Source: a virus. From it: a stretch of 25,213 nucleotides of DNA. Each line of letters starts with the position of its first letter. Within the stretch, counting starts at the first letter, position 1. Under the pieces are notes generated by a model. The model ran no database searches, was not told where the DNA came from, and saw only the letters and a list, made by a program, of their open reading frames with translations. The position numbers were made by a program, and so were the translations under genes. Below, in pieces: positions 1-6,687 of the stretch. The stretch spans positions 1 to 25,213 of IMG/VR virus record IMGVR_UViG_3300047510_001738. The stretch is one strand, 5' to 3'.

Positions 1-1949
1 GCGATGCGCGGGTCAGGCGGCGCTTGCGTGGCGGCCTGCTTTTGCTGTTCTTTGATCTGTTCGATCTCTTCTTCGGATTTGAAGATCTCGGCCGGGTCAA
101 CGTGCTGCGCCTGCAGCGCCTTTTTGAACAGCTTTTGCGGGTCGATATACATGCCAAACACCGGGTTCGTGGCCGCCGCCAGCAGCGAGAGAAACGCCTG
201 GTTCTGGATGTCGCGGATGAGCAACGCCGAAGACCCGCGGGCGTCAATGCTGAAATCGCCTTTGACCTCTTCGTCCTCGTTGTACATCATGTTGTAGTCG
301 TAGTACCGGCGGATGTGCGGCCGGGTGACCATGTCATCAAATTGCTTGACCAGCCGGCGCAGCACGACGTTGGCCGAGTTCATCAGCATCTGCATGCCGC
401 CGACCGTGTCCGGCGCTGCGCCCTTCTCGCCCTGCATGATCGTGGGCACGCCCGTCTCGGCGTCGGCCAGCTCGGTGGCCATCTTGATGATATTGGCCAG
501 CTCGGCTTGATGGCTGTCGAACTCAAACGTTGCGAAGGCTTTGCGAACGTCGTCCATGTCGTCGGTCGCAAACCAGATCTTGCGAGCGCTCACTTGCCAC
601 TGCTTGTCGGCAGGCTGGATCACGTTCGGGTTCATCACGATCTGCGGACCCGACGACACGCCAGCGTTGTCCATCATCTGGCGCCAAGCCGCGTTCAACA
701 CCTTCTGCTGCGCGCGCATCAGGTACGGCACGCCGTAGCCCCAGCAGCTGCCCGACACCTTTTCCCAGACGTAGAAATCGTAGGGCAGGGCGCCGTCTTC
801 CAGGGGGTTCAAGTACACCTTGACCACCGTGCTATTGATGAACACCACGCACGCGGAGATGGAACGCAGCTCGTCCTTCTCGCCCACGTTCATGCCGCAC
901 GCCTCAAGGTCACCGTGGTCAATCTCGCCCCAGTACTCCCATAGCTCGTAAGTGTCGCGGGCGATGTCGCGCTGGTCTTCGTCCTTCAACTCTTGGAAGG
1001 TGGCTGACTTCTTCGGCCCTTCCTCGAGCACCTTGCGCAGCTGGCTCTTCATGTAGCCCGGCTGCTTGGCCAGCTCGCGGATCTGCTTGGCGGTGAGCTT
1101 TTGCCGCTCGTACACGCCCTTGCCATCGTGGATGTTTTCGCCGCAGCCCGGGTCGGGCCAGACGTTGCGCGGGTCGGTACGAAACGACGCCGGGCTTTTC
1201 TCCTCGATGATGTCAATTTGGTGGATCGTCTGGCCCATCGCGTCGGTGTACGGCCGCCAGGCTTTACGCGTGCGGTTGGTCACCACCGGCCCCTTGACCA
1301 CGCCCGTGCCCAGCACGGCGGCGTCATGGATCACCTTGCGCAGCTCGCCGTTGTAGTCGCACTCGGTGAGCTGGTCATCGATCTCGGTCTGCATCGCTTC
1401 GGCTTTCTGGCGCGCCATCTCCATGACGGCGCGGGCGATGTCCTTCTTGCGCAACGGCTGGCCCTGCGCGTCAACCATCGGCTGGCCGGTCTGCGGGTCA
1501 ACGGCCGGGCTGTCATTGCGCGACATGCCGAGCAGATACGGCTCGGGTGTCGGCTCGATGCCCCAGTTCCTGTCGTCGGTCGGCAGCAAGATGTCGGCCA
1601 CGCGCGCCTCGGCGGCGTTGGTCTTTTGCCGGGTCATGCCGATAAAGATCGTTGAGCGGTGCGCCTTGGCGTGCTGGGTGGTGACCGGGTAACCCTGCTC
1701 GACGGACGCCATCATCTGCGACGCGGCGCGGGCGATGTTGTCCTTCGAGTTGTACTGGTCTTCGTCCTCCAGCCAGCGCTTGTCTACGCCGTAACTGTAG
1801 CGATCGCGGACCCACTCATCGCGCTGTTTGGCCAGGGTCTGGCCAAACGCCTGCAAGCGTTCTTCCATCTTCTCGCGCTCGATCTCGGGGTCGGCAATCT
1901 CCACCTCAACCTCAAGGTCCGCGGCGGCGTTCATGTTGGGAAAATCCAT
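1..1949 (-). CDS. Phage portal protein (C-terminus cut by window edge)
   Basis: I translated this leftward frame from the ATG at 1949-1947 and it stays open for 649 codons to the window edge, so the protein is incomplete at its C-terminus. An AAAGGA ribosome site lies just before the ATG, 18 bases after the large terminase stop. The acidic N-terminus is followed by a long mixed alpha/beta protein with recognisable stretches such as DDQLTECDYNGELRKVIHDA, WPDPGC and WGYGVPYLMR, and a Gln/Ala/Pro-rich end (EEEIEQIKEQQKQAATQAP). Size, composition and position directly after terminase fit a podovirus-type portal, the dodecameric ring through which DNA enters and leaves the capsid. The family is assigned from context and remembered similarity; the gene identity is fairly safe, the exact portal family is not. 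Confidence 0.82.
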   Translation of the reverse strand, partial: MDFPNMNAAADLEVEVEIADPEIEREKMEERLQAFGQTLAKQRDEWVRDRYSYGVDKRWLEDEDQYNSKDNIARAASQMMASVEQGYPVTTQHAKAHRSTIFIGMTRQKTNAAEARVADILLPTDDRNWGIEPTPEPYLLGMSRNDSPAVDPQTGQPMVDAQGQPLRKKDIARAVMEMARQKAEAMQTEIDDQLTECDYNGELRKVIHDAAVLGTGVVKGPVVTNRTRKAWRPYTDAMGQTIHQIDIIEEKSPASFRTDPRNVWPDPGCGENIHDGKGVYERQKLTAKQIRELAKQPGYMKSQLRKVLEEGPKKSATFQELKDEDQRDIARDTYELWEYWGEIDHGDLEACGMNVGEKDELRSISACVVFINSTVVKVYLNPLEDGALPYDFYVWEKVSGSCWGYGVPYLMRAQQKVLNAAWRQMMDNAGVSSGPQIVMNPNVIQPADKQWQVSARKIWFATDDMDDVRKAFATFEFDSHQAELANIIKMATELADAETGVPTIMQGEKGAAPDTVGGMQMLMNSANVVLRRLVKQFDDMVTRPHIRRYYDYNMMYNEDEEVKGDFSIDARGSSALLIRDIQNQAFLSLLAAATNPVFGMYIDPQKLFKKALQAQHVDPAEIFKSEEEIEQIKEQQKQAATQAPPDPRI

Positions 1950-1967
1950 GTGTCAGTCCTTTAAAAC

Positions 1968-3440
1968 TCAATAACCCACGTCTGCGTCCAGCACGCCGTA
2001 AGCCACGACCGGCGTGGCGCGATTGCGCTGCAGCCGGCTCACTCCTTCTTCGTGCGTCTTGGCAAAGCGCCGCATCATCAGCGCGTAGCGCGTCGCTGCC
2101 ATCAAATCGTCGCCGTCTTTCACGATCAGCCCGTCCTTGCGGTGGTACAGGCGGAACTCCTCGAACCAGTCCTGTAGGTGGGCAAACACCCGCAGTCGCA
2201 TGGTCTGCATGCGGGTAAGCATCTCGGCGATGCCCGCCTCCACGCCGTTGCTGCCGTCCTCAAACGTGGCGCGGTTCTTCAGCATGGCCAGCCCTTGGCG
2301 GCGGTACTGGTCGGCGATCTGTTCGCCCGACCCCTTATCCCGTTGCAAACCGTCATGCGGCCACGCGACTGGAATCCAGTCGCCGCGCGCCTTGATGCCA
2401 GCGGCGTGGATGGCGATCGATTGGTCCTTCACTCGGTAGGCGTCGGTGATGTAGACGCTGTCGGTGTCGCGGTCCCAGGCCATCCAGACGGCGGCGGTGG
2501 GGTGGTCAATCCCGAAGTCCAGCCCGACGATGCGCGGCCAGTGGGGCGGGATTGGAAAGGCTTGGCACTTGATCGCCTCTTCGGCGATGGGGAACACGCG
2601 GCCACTGCCCAGGATCGGTATGCCCTTGGCGCGGGCCTCGCGTTCGTGTTCCGGGTAGCTGGCGATGATCGCTGCCCGCTGTTCCGGGGTGTAGTGCTCC
2701 GCGTCCTCAATCGTCATGTTCGTGACGACCGTGCCCTCGGGCTTGTCCAGCAGGTAGCGCTTGACCACCTCGGACATCCCCAGCAGCGGAGTGAAGGTCA
2801 CAAACACCAAGCCCCCCGTGGCGTTGGTGCGGGTCAGGCCCTCAGTGTAGATGGGCATCGGGGGTTCTTCATCGAACCAGACCAGATCCACCGTGTCGGC
2901 CTGCCACTTGGAGCGGCCTTGGTCGTAGCTGTTGAACTGGATGACGCTGTCCTCGCCACACACATGGCGCACCACGGCGGAGCTGATAGCGTCGGGTACG
3001 CCAGCCTTCATGCTGGTGTCGCGCAAAGCGTCGTGCGGGATGGTGCCCGTGCCCCACTCTTCCCGCAGCTCGGGCGGGCCGATGAGCAAGCGTTGGATGC
3101 CCTTGCGCGTGAGTTCGGCCGACTCCGAGCCGCACATCGCCCGCACGGCATACGGAAAGCGCCGCCCGGTCCACCAGCTCGGGTAGCGTCCGGTCAGGTG
3201 CATAGCGAGTTCGTAGGCGCCGGCCCAGGTCTTGCCGAGCTGGTTACCGGCCATGAACAGGCGTTCGCGGTAGTGGCTGCCCACCTCGTGGAACTCGCGC
3301 TGCCGGGTGTAGGGCGCGTACGCTTGCAGCCGGTTGCGTCGGGCGCGCACGTCCTTCACGCGCAGCAGCTCGTACAACTCGCGCTTTTCCTCCTCGCCCA
3401 GCGCGGAGAGGTCCAGCTTGGCTAGGTCGGCGAAATTCAC
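1968..3440 (-). CDS. Terminase large subunit
   Basis: This 490-residue protein is the ATP-driven DNA-packaging motor and nuclease. The N-terminal ATPase carries a Walker A (MAGNQLGKT, residues 63-71), a Walker B with catalytic glutamate (VDLVWFDEE, 184-192) and a coupling motif (TFTPLLG, 215-221). The C-terminal RNase H-like nuclease has its first aspartate in GLDFGID (306-312), then PHDG (361-364) and DDLMAATRYAL (444-454). All key residues are present, so it should be active. The start is a GTG at 3440-3438 that overlaps the small terminase stop as GTGA, which argues for translational coupling. The residues around Walker A recall the terminases of BcepC6B/BPP-1-like podophages, from memory only. 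Confidence 0.96.
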   Translation of the reverse strand: MNFADLAKLDLSALGEEEKRELYELLRVKDVRARRNRLQAYAPYTRQREFHEVGSHYRERLFMAGNQLGKTWAGAYELAMHLTGRYPSWWTGRRFPYAVRAMCGSESAELTRKGIQRLLIGPPELREEWGTGTIPHDALRDTSMKAGVPDAISSAVVRHVCGEDSVIQFNSYDQGRSKWQADTVDLVWFDEEPPMPIYTEGLTRTNATGGLVFVTFTPLLGMSEVVKRYLLDKPEGTVVTNMTIEDAEHYTPEQRAAIIASYPEHEREARAKGIPILGSGRVFPIAEEAIKCQAFPIPPHWPRIVGLDFGIDHPTAAVWMAWDRDTDSVYITDAYRVKDQSIAIHAAGIKARGDWIPVAWPHDGLQRDKGSGEQIADQYRRQGLAMLKNRATFEDGSNGVEAGIAEMLTRMQTMRLRVFAHLQDWFEEFRLYHRKDGLIVKDGDDLMAATRYALMMRRFAKTHEEGVSRLQRNRATPVVAYGVLDADVGY

Positions 3441-3892
3441 CGGGCCGCCTTTGAGATGAGCGCGGCAAGGCGCTGGTCAAGCTGGTCGTTGGTGAGCTCA
3501 AGCGAGCCGGACATCTTGACTTCGACGGCTTTGAGCTTGGGCTGCGTGTACTGCAGCAGCTCGTTAAGTGTGCGCAGCCGGGTATCGGGATCGACGCGGT
3601 CAACCATCACCGGGTTGCCTTGCTCGTCCAGCACGGGCGCGCCGGAGCGGTCCATGACGATGACCTTTTCCTGCAGTGCGCGCAGGATCTCTACCGCGGG
3701 ATCTAACCCGGCGTCGATGCATGCCTCGGCCACGGCTTTGAGGTTGATGCGCCCAGGCTTTTTCGACATGACTTGCCGGGCGTGGGTGCGCCCAGTCAAT
3801 GCCCCTGCCGACTCAAGGTCCGCAGCGCTGGCCAGTTGCGGCGGCGCGCCGGCTAACTCCGCCATGCGCGCCGGTCGGGTCCGGTCAACCAT
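3437..3892 (-). CDS. Terminase small subunit (putative)
   Basis: A 151-residue basic/acidic protein immediately upstream of, and overlapping by GTGA, the large terminase; in this position it is expected to recognise the packaging site and load the motor. Residues 42-75 (MSKKPGRINLKAVAEACIDA...) could form a helical DNA-binding region, the middle holds a short acidic turn (VLDEQGNPVMVDRVD), and the C-terminus is helical and ends in KAAR. I start it at the ATG 3892-3890 with GGGAAGG upstream, although the internal ATG at codon 42 (around 3769) could be the real start and would give a 110-residue protein. Assignment is by synteny plus general shape, not by a diagnostic motif. Confidence 0.72.
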   Translation of the reverse strand: MVDRTRPARMAELAGAPPQLASAADLESAGALTGRTHARQVMSKKPGRINLKAVAEACIDAGLDPAVEILRALQEKVIVMDRSGAPVLDEQGNPVMVDRVDPDTRLRTLNELLQYTQPKLKAVEVKMSGSLELTNDQLDQRLAALISKAAR

Positions 3893-3897
3893 GGCGT

Positions 3898-4104
3898 TTA
3901 GACCTTCCCGGGGATGACGCCGCCCTGGAAGCCGGGCACGTTTTGCTTCATGCCGCCCTTGTACTCCGGCTGCGTGGCGTTCGTGCCGGGCAGGGGAACG
4001 GACACCTTCGACGGCAGCGTACCGGCGCCTTGAGTCTGGTTGCCGCCTACCTTGCCCGCGGCGATGGATACGTTGCGAGATTTGGGGTTGCTGTAGTCCT
4101 GCAT
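3898..4104 (-). CDS. Small phage protein of unknown function
   Basis: A 68-residue Gly/Pro/Gln-rich protein (starts MQDYSNPKSRNVSIAAGKVGG, ends GVIPGKV) that looks largely unstructured. I chose the ATG at 4104-4102 because a GGAG ribosome site sits six bases before it; the frame stays open upstream to 4182, but that extension would run into the hairpin region. It is the first gene of the leftward late operon, five bases before the small terminase gene. Small disordered proteins often precede terminase in phages, but no function can be assigned here. Confidence 0.6.
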   Translation of the reverse strand: MQDYSNPKSRNVSIAAGKVGGNQTQGAGTLPSKVSVPLPGTNATQPEYKGGMKQNVPGFQGGVIPGKV

Positions 4105-4150
4105 GATGTTCTCCAGGGTTTGCGCCTGCTGGCGCGGGTTGAAATTTGCA

Positions 4151-4170
4151 AAAAGTCCTGATGAAGGACT
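4151..4170 (-). terminator. Short terminator-like hairpin facing the late genes
   Basis: Read leftward, AGTCCT-(5)-AGGACT (4170-4154) is followed by TTTT. The stem is only 6 bp, so termination would be weak. It lies about 50 bases upstream of the first late gene and forms a series with the hairpins at 4180-4233 and 4509-4536. Confidence 0.35.
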
Positions 4171-4179
4171 CGAATTCAG

Positions 4180-4233
4180 CACAAAAGACCGAGGCCCGCT
4201 GCGGCTTTACCCCGGAGCGGGCCTCGTTTTGTG
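4180..4233. terminator. Strong intrinsic terminator, probably bidirectional
   Basis: A perfect 11-bp GC-rich stem, CGAGGCCCGCT (4190-4200) with AGCGGGCCTCG (4216-4226), has a 15-base loop. It is flanked by complementary A and T runs (CACAAAA at 4180-4186, TTTTGTG at 4227-4233). Rightward the T run follows at once; leftward it follows after three bases. It lies downstream of the 4248-4484 gene and before the late operon. Confidence 0.8.
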
Positions 4234-4247
4234 CAGTTTTTGTGCAG

Positions 4248-4484
4248 TCAGCGCATTAAATTCGGGTTTGCCGGCCGCGAGGCGGCCTCTTCGTTCCACA
4301 TTGACGCGGCGTCAAGTTCGGCCGTGTCGGCGGCTTGGCCGGGTTCCTCGGGCTGCTCGCCTCTGAGCATGTCACCCAGATATTCTAGGCATTCGTCCAC
4401 GCTCTGGCACTGATAAACCTGCTCGCCGTCAACACTGACCACTGAGCCGCCCGCGTCGTCGATCTCAATCGTGATTGTCTTCAT
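4248..4484 (-). CDS. Small acidic protein of unknown function
   Basis: A 78-residue acidic protein beginning MKTITIEIDDAGGSVVSVDG, which suggests two short beta strands, followed by a helix (SVDECLEYLGDMLRG) and a disordered Glu/Ala/Pro tail. An AAGGAG ribosome site precedes the ATG by ten bases. It stands alone between two terminator hairpins (4509-4536 before it, 4180-4233 after it), so its transcription may depend on read-through or on the attenuator-like hairpin in its leader. I do not recognise the family. Confidence 0.65.
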   Translation of the reverse strand: MKTITIEIDDAGGSVVSVDGEQVYQCQSVDECLEYLGDMLRGEQPEEPGQAADTAELDAASMWNEEAASRPANPNLMR

Positions 4485-4508
4485 CGCTGCGCGACTCCTT
4501 AAAAATGC

Positions 4509-4536
4509 AAAAAGCCGCTCGGAAAGCGGCTTTTTT
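4509..4536. terminator. Intrinsic terminator / attenuator before the 4248-4484 gene
   Basis: AAAAAGCCGCT (4509-4519), a 5-base loop, and AGCGGCTTTTTT (4525-4536) form a symmetric A-stem-T hairpin that can work in both directions. On the leftward strand it is followed by TTTTTGCATTTTT and, only a few bases on, by the AAGGAG of the 4248-4484 gene. A leftward transcript from the 4.6 kb promoter region must therefore pass it before reaching any gene. Confidence 0.8.
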
Positions 4537-4626
4537 GGTGTTTTGGATACGGATTGATCCGCTCAAAGCGTACACCCACACCGTTTGCCCCGTCAAGCGC
4601 ATAAGTACCGCTGTTTTTATTACTTT

Positions 4627-4655
4627 TAAATATAAAGCCTGTCGTTTTAAAACAA
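4627..4655 (-). promoter_or_regulatory. Candidate leftward promoter (weak match)
   Basis: On the leftward strand TTGTTT (4655-4650) lies 17 bases before TATTTA (4632-4627), with the better -10 hexamer TATATT overlapping at 4634-4629. A 10-bp palindrome GTTTTAAAAC (4644-4653) overlaps the -35. The region is much more AT-rich than its surroundings. It would feed the 4248-4484 gene and, past the terminators, the late operon. Confidence 0.35.
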
Positions 4656-4666
4656 CAGCTTAGGTA

Positions 4667-4697
4667 TTGACAGTGCTATGACATGTCATGGCATAAT
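4667..4697 (+). promoter_or_regulatory. Rightward promoter with palindromic operator
   Basis: A perfect -35 TTGACA (4667-4672) is followed after 19 bases by CATAAT (4692-4697), a 5/6 match to the -10 box. The spacer holds a perfect 12-bp palindrome, ATGACATGTCAT (4678-4689), placed where a bound repressor would block polymerase. It drives the 4759-6260 gene set. The 19-base spacing is longer than ideal, which fits a promoter tuned by a regulator. Confidence 0.6.
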
Positions 4698-4758
4698 GCA
4701 GTCATTGAAGCAACACACACCGAGCCGACCGGATGTCGGTATTTACCAGGAGATCAAA

Positions 4759-5184
4759 ATGGGCAATCGCGCCGTTATCACGTTTAACACCACCGAATCC
4801 GCGCCCTGCATTTACCTACATTGGAACGGCGGTCGCGCCAGTGTTGAGGCATTTTTGCGGGTCGCCCGCCACCTGGAGCTAAATGCCTCAATGCGCGGCG
4901 GCGGTATCAATTTTGATTTACAGGCCCATACGCTGGACGCGTTGGCTGAAATTCTCGCCAAGCATTTTTTCAATTGCGAGGTCGGTTTTACGGTCTACCG
5001 GCAGACATACGGCAGCGCCGACACTGACAATTGGGATAACGGCGTCTACGTGATGAACCGGAATTTCGACATCGTGCAGCGGTTGTACATGCGCCACGCC
5101 GAGGAGGTCGACACAGCAAAAACCGCTGAGATTTACGGGCACATCCTCAAAAACATCGCGCTTGCCGACGCTCAGGGGATTTGA
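4759..5184 (+). CDS. Conserved plasmid/phage protein of unknown function (MGNRAVIT type)
   Basis: A 141-residue protein starting MGNRAVITF, with IYLHWNGGRASVEAFL at residues 18-33 and a helical C-terminal half. The motif pair 'GNRAVIT' and 'IYLHWNGG' is familiar to me from hypothetical proteins on plasmids and phages of proteobacteria, where the function is unknown. I start it at 4759 because AGGAG lies eight bases upstream; the in-frame ATG at 4678 lies inside the promoter and has no ribosome site. First gene of the rightward operon controlled by the 4667 promoter; its stop is followed almost at once by the next start. Confidence 0.8.
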   Translation: MGNRAVITFNTTESAPCIYLHWNGGRASVEAFLRVARHLELNASMRGGGINFDLQAHTLDALAEILAKHFFNCEVGFTVYRQTYGSADTDNWDNGVYVMNRNFDIVQRLYMRHAEEVDTAKTAEIYGHILKNIALADAQGI

Positions 5185-5186
5185 TC

Positions 5187-5537
5187 ATGCGCGTAAACGT
5201 GAATGAACTGGCAAACGGCGCGCTTGATTGGGCAGTTGGCTATATTCGGTGCCATCAAGTCACGGGAGGAAAGCCAATACAGGCCCGAGACTTGATGACA
5301 GCCGCCATGTGTAACGGGATGGCAAGCCCGTCAACCGACTGGTCCGAAGGTGGGCCAATCCTTGAACGCGAATGCATTGTCCTAGTAACGACTGAGTCTG
5401 GCCAGCTGTGGGACGCAAAACGCGCAGGCGTAGAAAACACCTATTACCGAGGCCCCACCCCCCTCATCGCCGCCATGCGCTGCTACGTTGCCAGCAAGCT
5501 CGGCGATGAAGTGGAAGTGCCGGAGGACTTAGAGTGA
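5187..5537 (+). CDS. NinX-like phage protein (DUF2591 family)
   Basis: A 116-residue protein whose core reads STDWSEGGPILERECI (about residues 49-64) and whose end reads TPLIAAMRCYVASKLGDEVEVPEDLE. The W-x-x-GGPI-x-E block followed by P-L-x-AAMR-C-Y-V is the pattern of the DUF2591 family, which includes NinX of lambdoid phages; its role is not established. An in-frame TTG lies two codons earlier, but the ATG at 5187 has an AGGGG ribosome site at suitable distance. Its last codon overlaps the next gene as GTGA. Confidence 0.82.
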   Translation: MRVNVNELANGALDWAVGYIRCHQVTGGKPIQARDLMTAAMCNGMASPSTDWSEGGPILERECIVLVTTESGQLWDAKRAGVENTYYRGPTPLIAAMRCYVASKLGDEVEVPEDLE

Positions 5538-5728
5538 AAATCACTGAAAACATGGACCTGTATGCGCTCGCTGAACGAATTGGCCGCGACGCGACAACAG
5601 ATGACGCTGCCGCTGTTTTGGATTTATTGCTCTCCGCAGGCCATACCGACACGTCTGAAATCGCTGAAAACACCTGGCTCGCCATCATCGACGCCGCTAT
5701 TGCAAATACCCCGGAGAACTCAAAATGA
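5534..5728 (+). CDS. Small helical protein of unknown function
   Basis: A 64-residue acidic, all-helical protein (MKITENMDLYALAERIG... AENTWLAIIDAAIANTPENSK). It starts with GTG overlapping the previous stop (GTGA at 5534-5537) and ends with an ATGA overlap into the next gene, so it is translationally coupled on both sides. No recognised family. Confidence 0.7.
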   Translation: MKITENMDLYALAERIGRDATTDDAAAVLDLLLSAGHTDTSEIAENTWLAIIDAAIANTPENSK

Positions 5729-5811
5729 CCCGCACCGACTTGCTCTTCGTCGCGGTGTACGCCGCCGCGCTGATCGTCAGCCTCCTTGACCTATTTGTGT
5801 GGAGGCCGTAA
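5725..5811 (+). CDS. 28-residue single-pass membrane peptide
   Basis: A tiny gene: MTRTDLLFVAVYAAALIVSL followed by LDLFVWRP and TAA at 5809-5811. Residues 5-25 form one hydrophobic membrane span with a short charged N-terminus. The start overlaps the previous stop as ATGA, with GGAG in the preceding 12 bases, and the stop overlaps the next start (TAATG), which makes it likely to be a real member of the operon. It could act at the host inner membrane; no function can be given. Confidence 0.6.
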   Translation: MTRTDLLFVAVYAAALIVSLLDLFVWRP

Positions 5812-6260
5812 TGCCCGCTCAACCGCTTGATCTCGACCTTGACGCGTTCCTGGCGCTGGGTTGGTCGCCGGGCGTTCGCAACAAGCTGCAAGACATCGCC
5901 GCCCAGTCAGAAACCAAGCTCTTGCTAGCCTCTCAGAAATCCGGGAAGCTGGCGGCTTCGGTGTTCACTGAAGAGCCCGACAAGTTACCCGCTGGCGTCA
6001 TGGCGGTGTGGCGCAAGGACGCCCAGCGCGACGCCGGGAAGTCAAAAACGCAGCAAGCGGTAGATTTGGTCCTTGCCCAAGGCTTGACGCCGCATGCGGC
6101 TGCCGCCGCGATGAAGGTTCACGCGTCTGCCGTGTACCGGGCGCTGACTAGGGCGCAAGAAAAGCCGCTTTGCCCCTGCTGCCGGCAGGCGGTGCGCGAG
6201 GGCTTCAGCGTTGACGAATCGGTGCTCAAAACTCAAGCTGCCGGGCAATCCGCTTCATGA
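5811..6260 (+). CDS. TrfB/KorA-like helix-turn-helix protein
   Basis: A 149-residue protein with a helix-turn-helix at about residues 79-114 (KTQQAVDLVLAQGLTPHAAA, then AAMKVHASAVYRALTR). This resembles the DNA-binding part of the plasmid repressor KorA/TrfB and homeodomain-like resolvase HTHs. A CPCC pair at 121-124 might hold a metal or just be exposed. The ATG at 5811 overlaps the preceding TAA and has GGAGG five bases upstream. It is the last gene of the rightward cassette and a candidate to bind the palindrome at 4678-4689 (inference). Its 3' end overlaps the convergent 6226-6687 gene by 35 bases. Confidence 0.68.
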   Translation: MPAQPLDLDLDAFLALGWSPGVRNKLQDIAAQSETKLLLASQKSGKLAASVFTEEPDKLPAGVMAVWRKDAQRDAGKSKTQQAVDLVLAQGLTPHAAAAAMKVHASAVYRALTRAQEKPLCPCCRQAVREGFSVDESVLKTQAAGQSAS

Positions 6261-6687
6261 TGTCGGCGGCGACTTCCCGCTCCATCCGCGCGATTCTCTC
6301 CACGAGGTCGCGCTCTTTTTCTCCCGTCACGGCCCTCCTGCCCGCCCCCTGACAGCACTCACACGCCTCGTCCGACAGCATCGGAGTGCCGGCAACGACT
6401 TTGTACCCGCGGCCCTCGCACGGCAGACAGATGTCACTGGCCAGATGCGCCAGCACCCGGGCTACCATGTGGGGATCCTCTCCCCGCGCGATTAGCGCCT
6501 CGTAGACACGCGGAAGTTCTTTTTGGTCACCCCCATACCGCCACCTGAAAATGGACAGCCCTAAGGGGTTCTCCGCGCCCGCCAAGCCGCATGCGCGGAC
6601 GATGTCGATGTCGCCAATATCTTCCGGCCCCACTTCGCCCAAATTGTCGCTGGTTTGCGCGGTTCCGATTCTTTCCCGTGATGTCAT
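6226..6687 (-). CDS. Double zinc-knuckle protein, candidate late antiterminator
   Basis: A 153-residue protein with two DnaJ-type knuckles: CLPCEGRG (residues 87-94) and CECCQGAG (109-116), together able to bind one zinc ion. An N-terminal acidic part and FRWRYGGDQ (47-55) precede a helical region, and a charged C-terminal helix follows (EKERDLVERIARMEREVAAD). Q-type late antitermination proteins of lambdoid phages have a similar size and a C-x2-C-x-G-x-G zinc pair, and the phage's late operon is preceded by terminators, so Q-like activity is a reasonable hypothesis. It is last in the leftward replication operon, overlapping the helicase stop as ATGA. A DnaJ-like chaperone cofactor or another zinc regulator is also possible. 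Confidence 0.6.
   Translation of the reverse strand: MTSRERIGTAQTSDNLGEVGPEDIGDIDIVRACGLAGAENPLGLSIFRWRYGGDQKELPRVYEALIARGEDPHMVARVLAHLASDICLPCEGRGYKVVAGTPMLSDEACECCQGAGRRAVTGEKERDLVERIARMEREVAADIMKRIARQLEF

Noticed and set aside
24-944. Long rightward frame opposite the portal gene
   Set aside because: His/Arg/Val-rich translation without any family motif, antisense to a clear coding gene; a shadow produced by high GC at third codon positions.
2178-3425. 415-codon rightward frame opposite the large terminase
   Set aside because: The terminase frame has all catalytic motifs; this frame is low-complexity Arg/Gly/His/Val and has no ribosome site.
4154-4226. tRNA-like sequence on the leftward strand (TTCGAGTCC)
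   Set aside because: The T-loop-like bases do not sit in a T-arm with pairing stem, and no cloverleaf can be drawn; the stretch is explained by two hairpins.
4678-4758. N-terminal extension of the 4759 gene
   Set aside because: It lies over the promoter and the palindrome, with no ribosome site; the start at 4759 has AGGAG and gives the familiar MGNRAVIT N-terminus.
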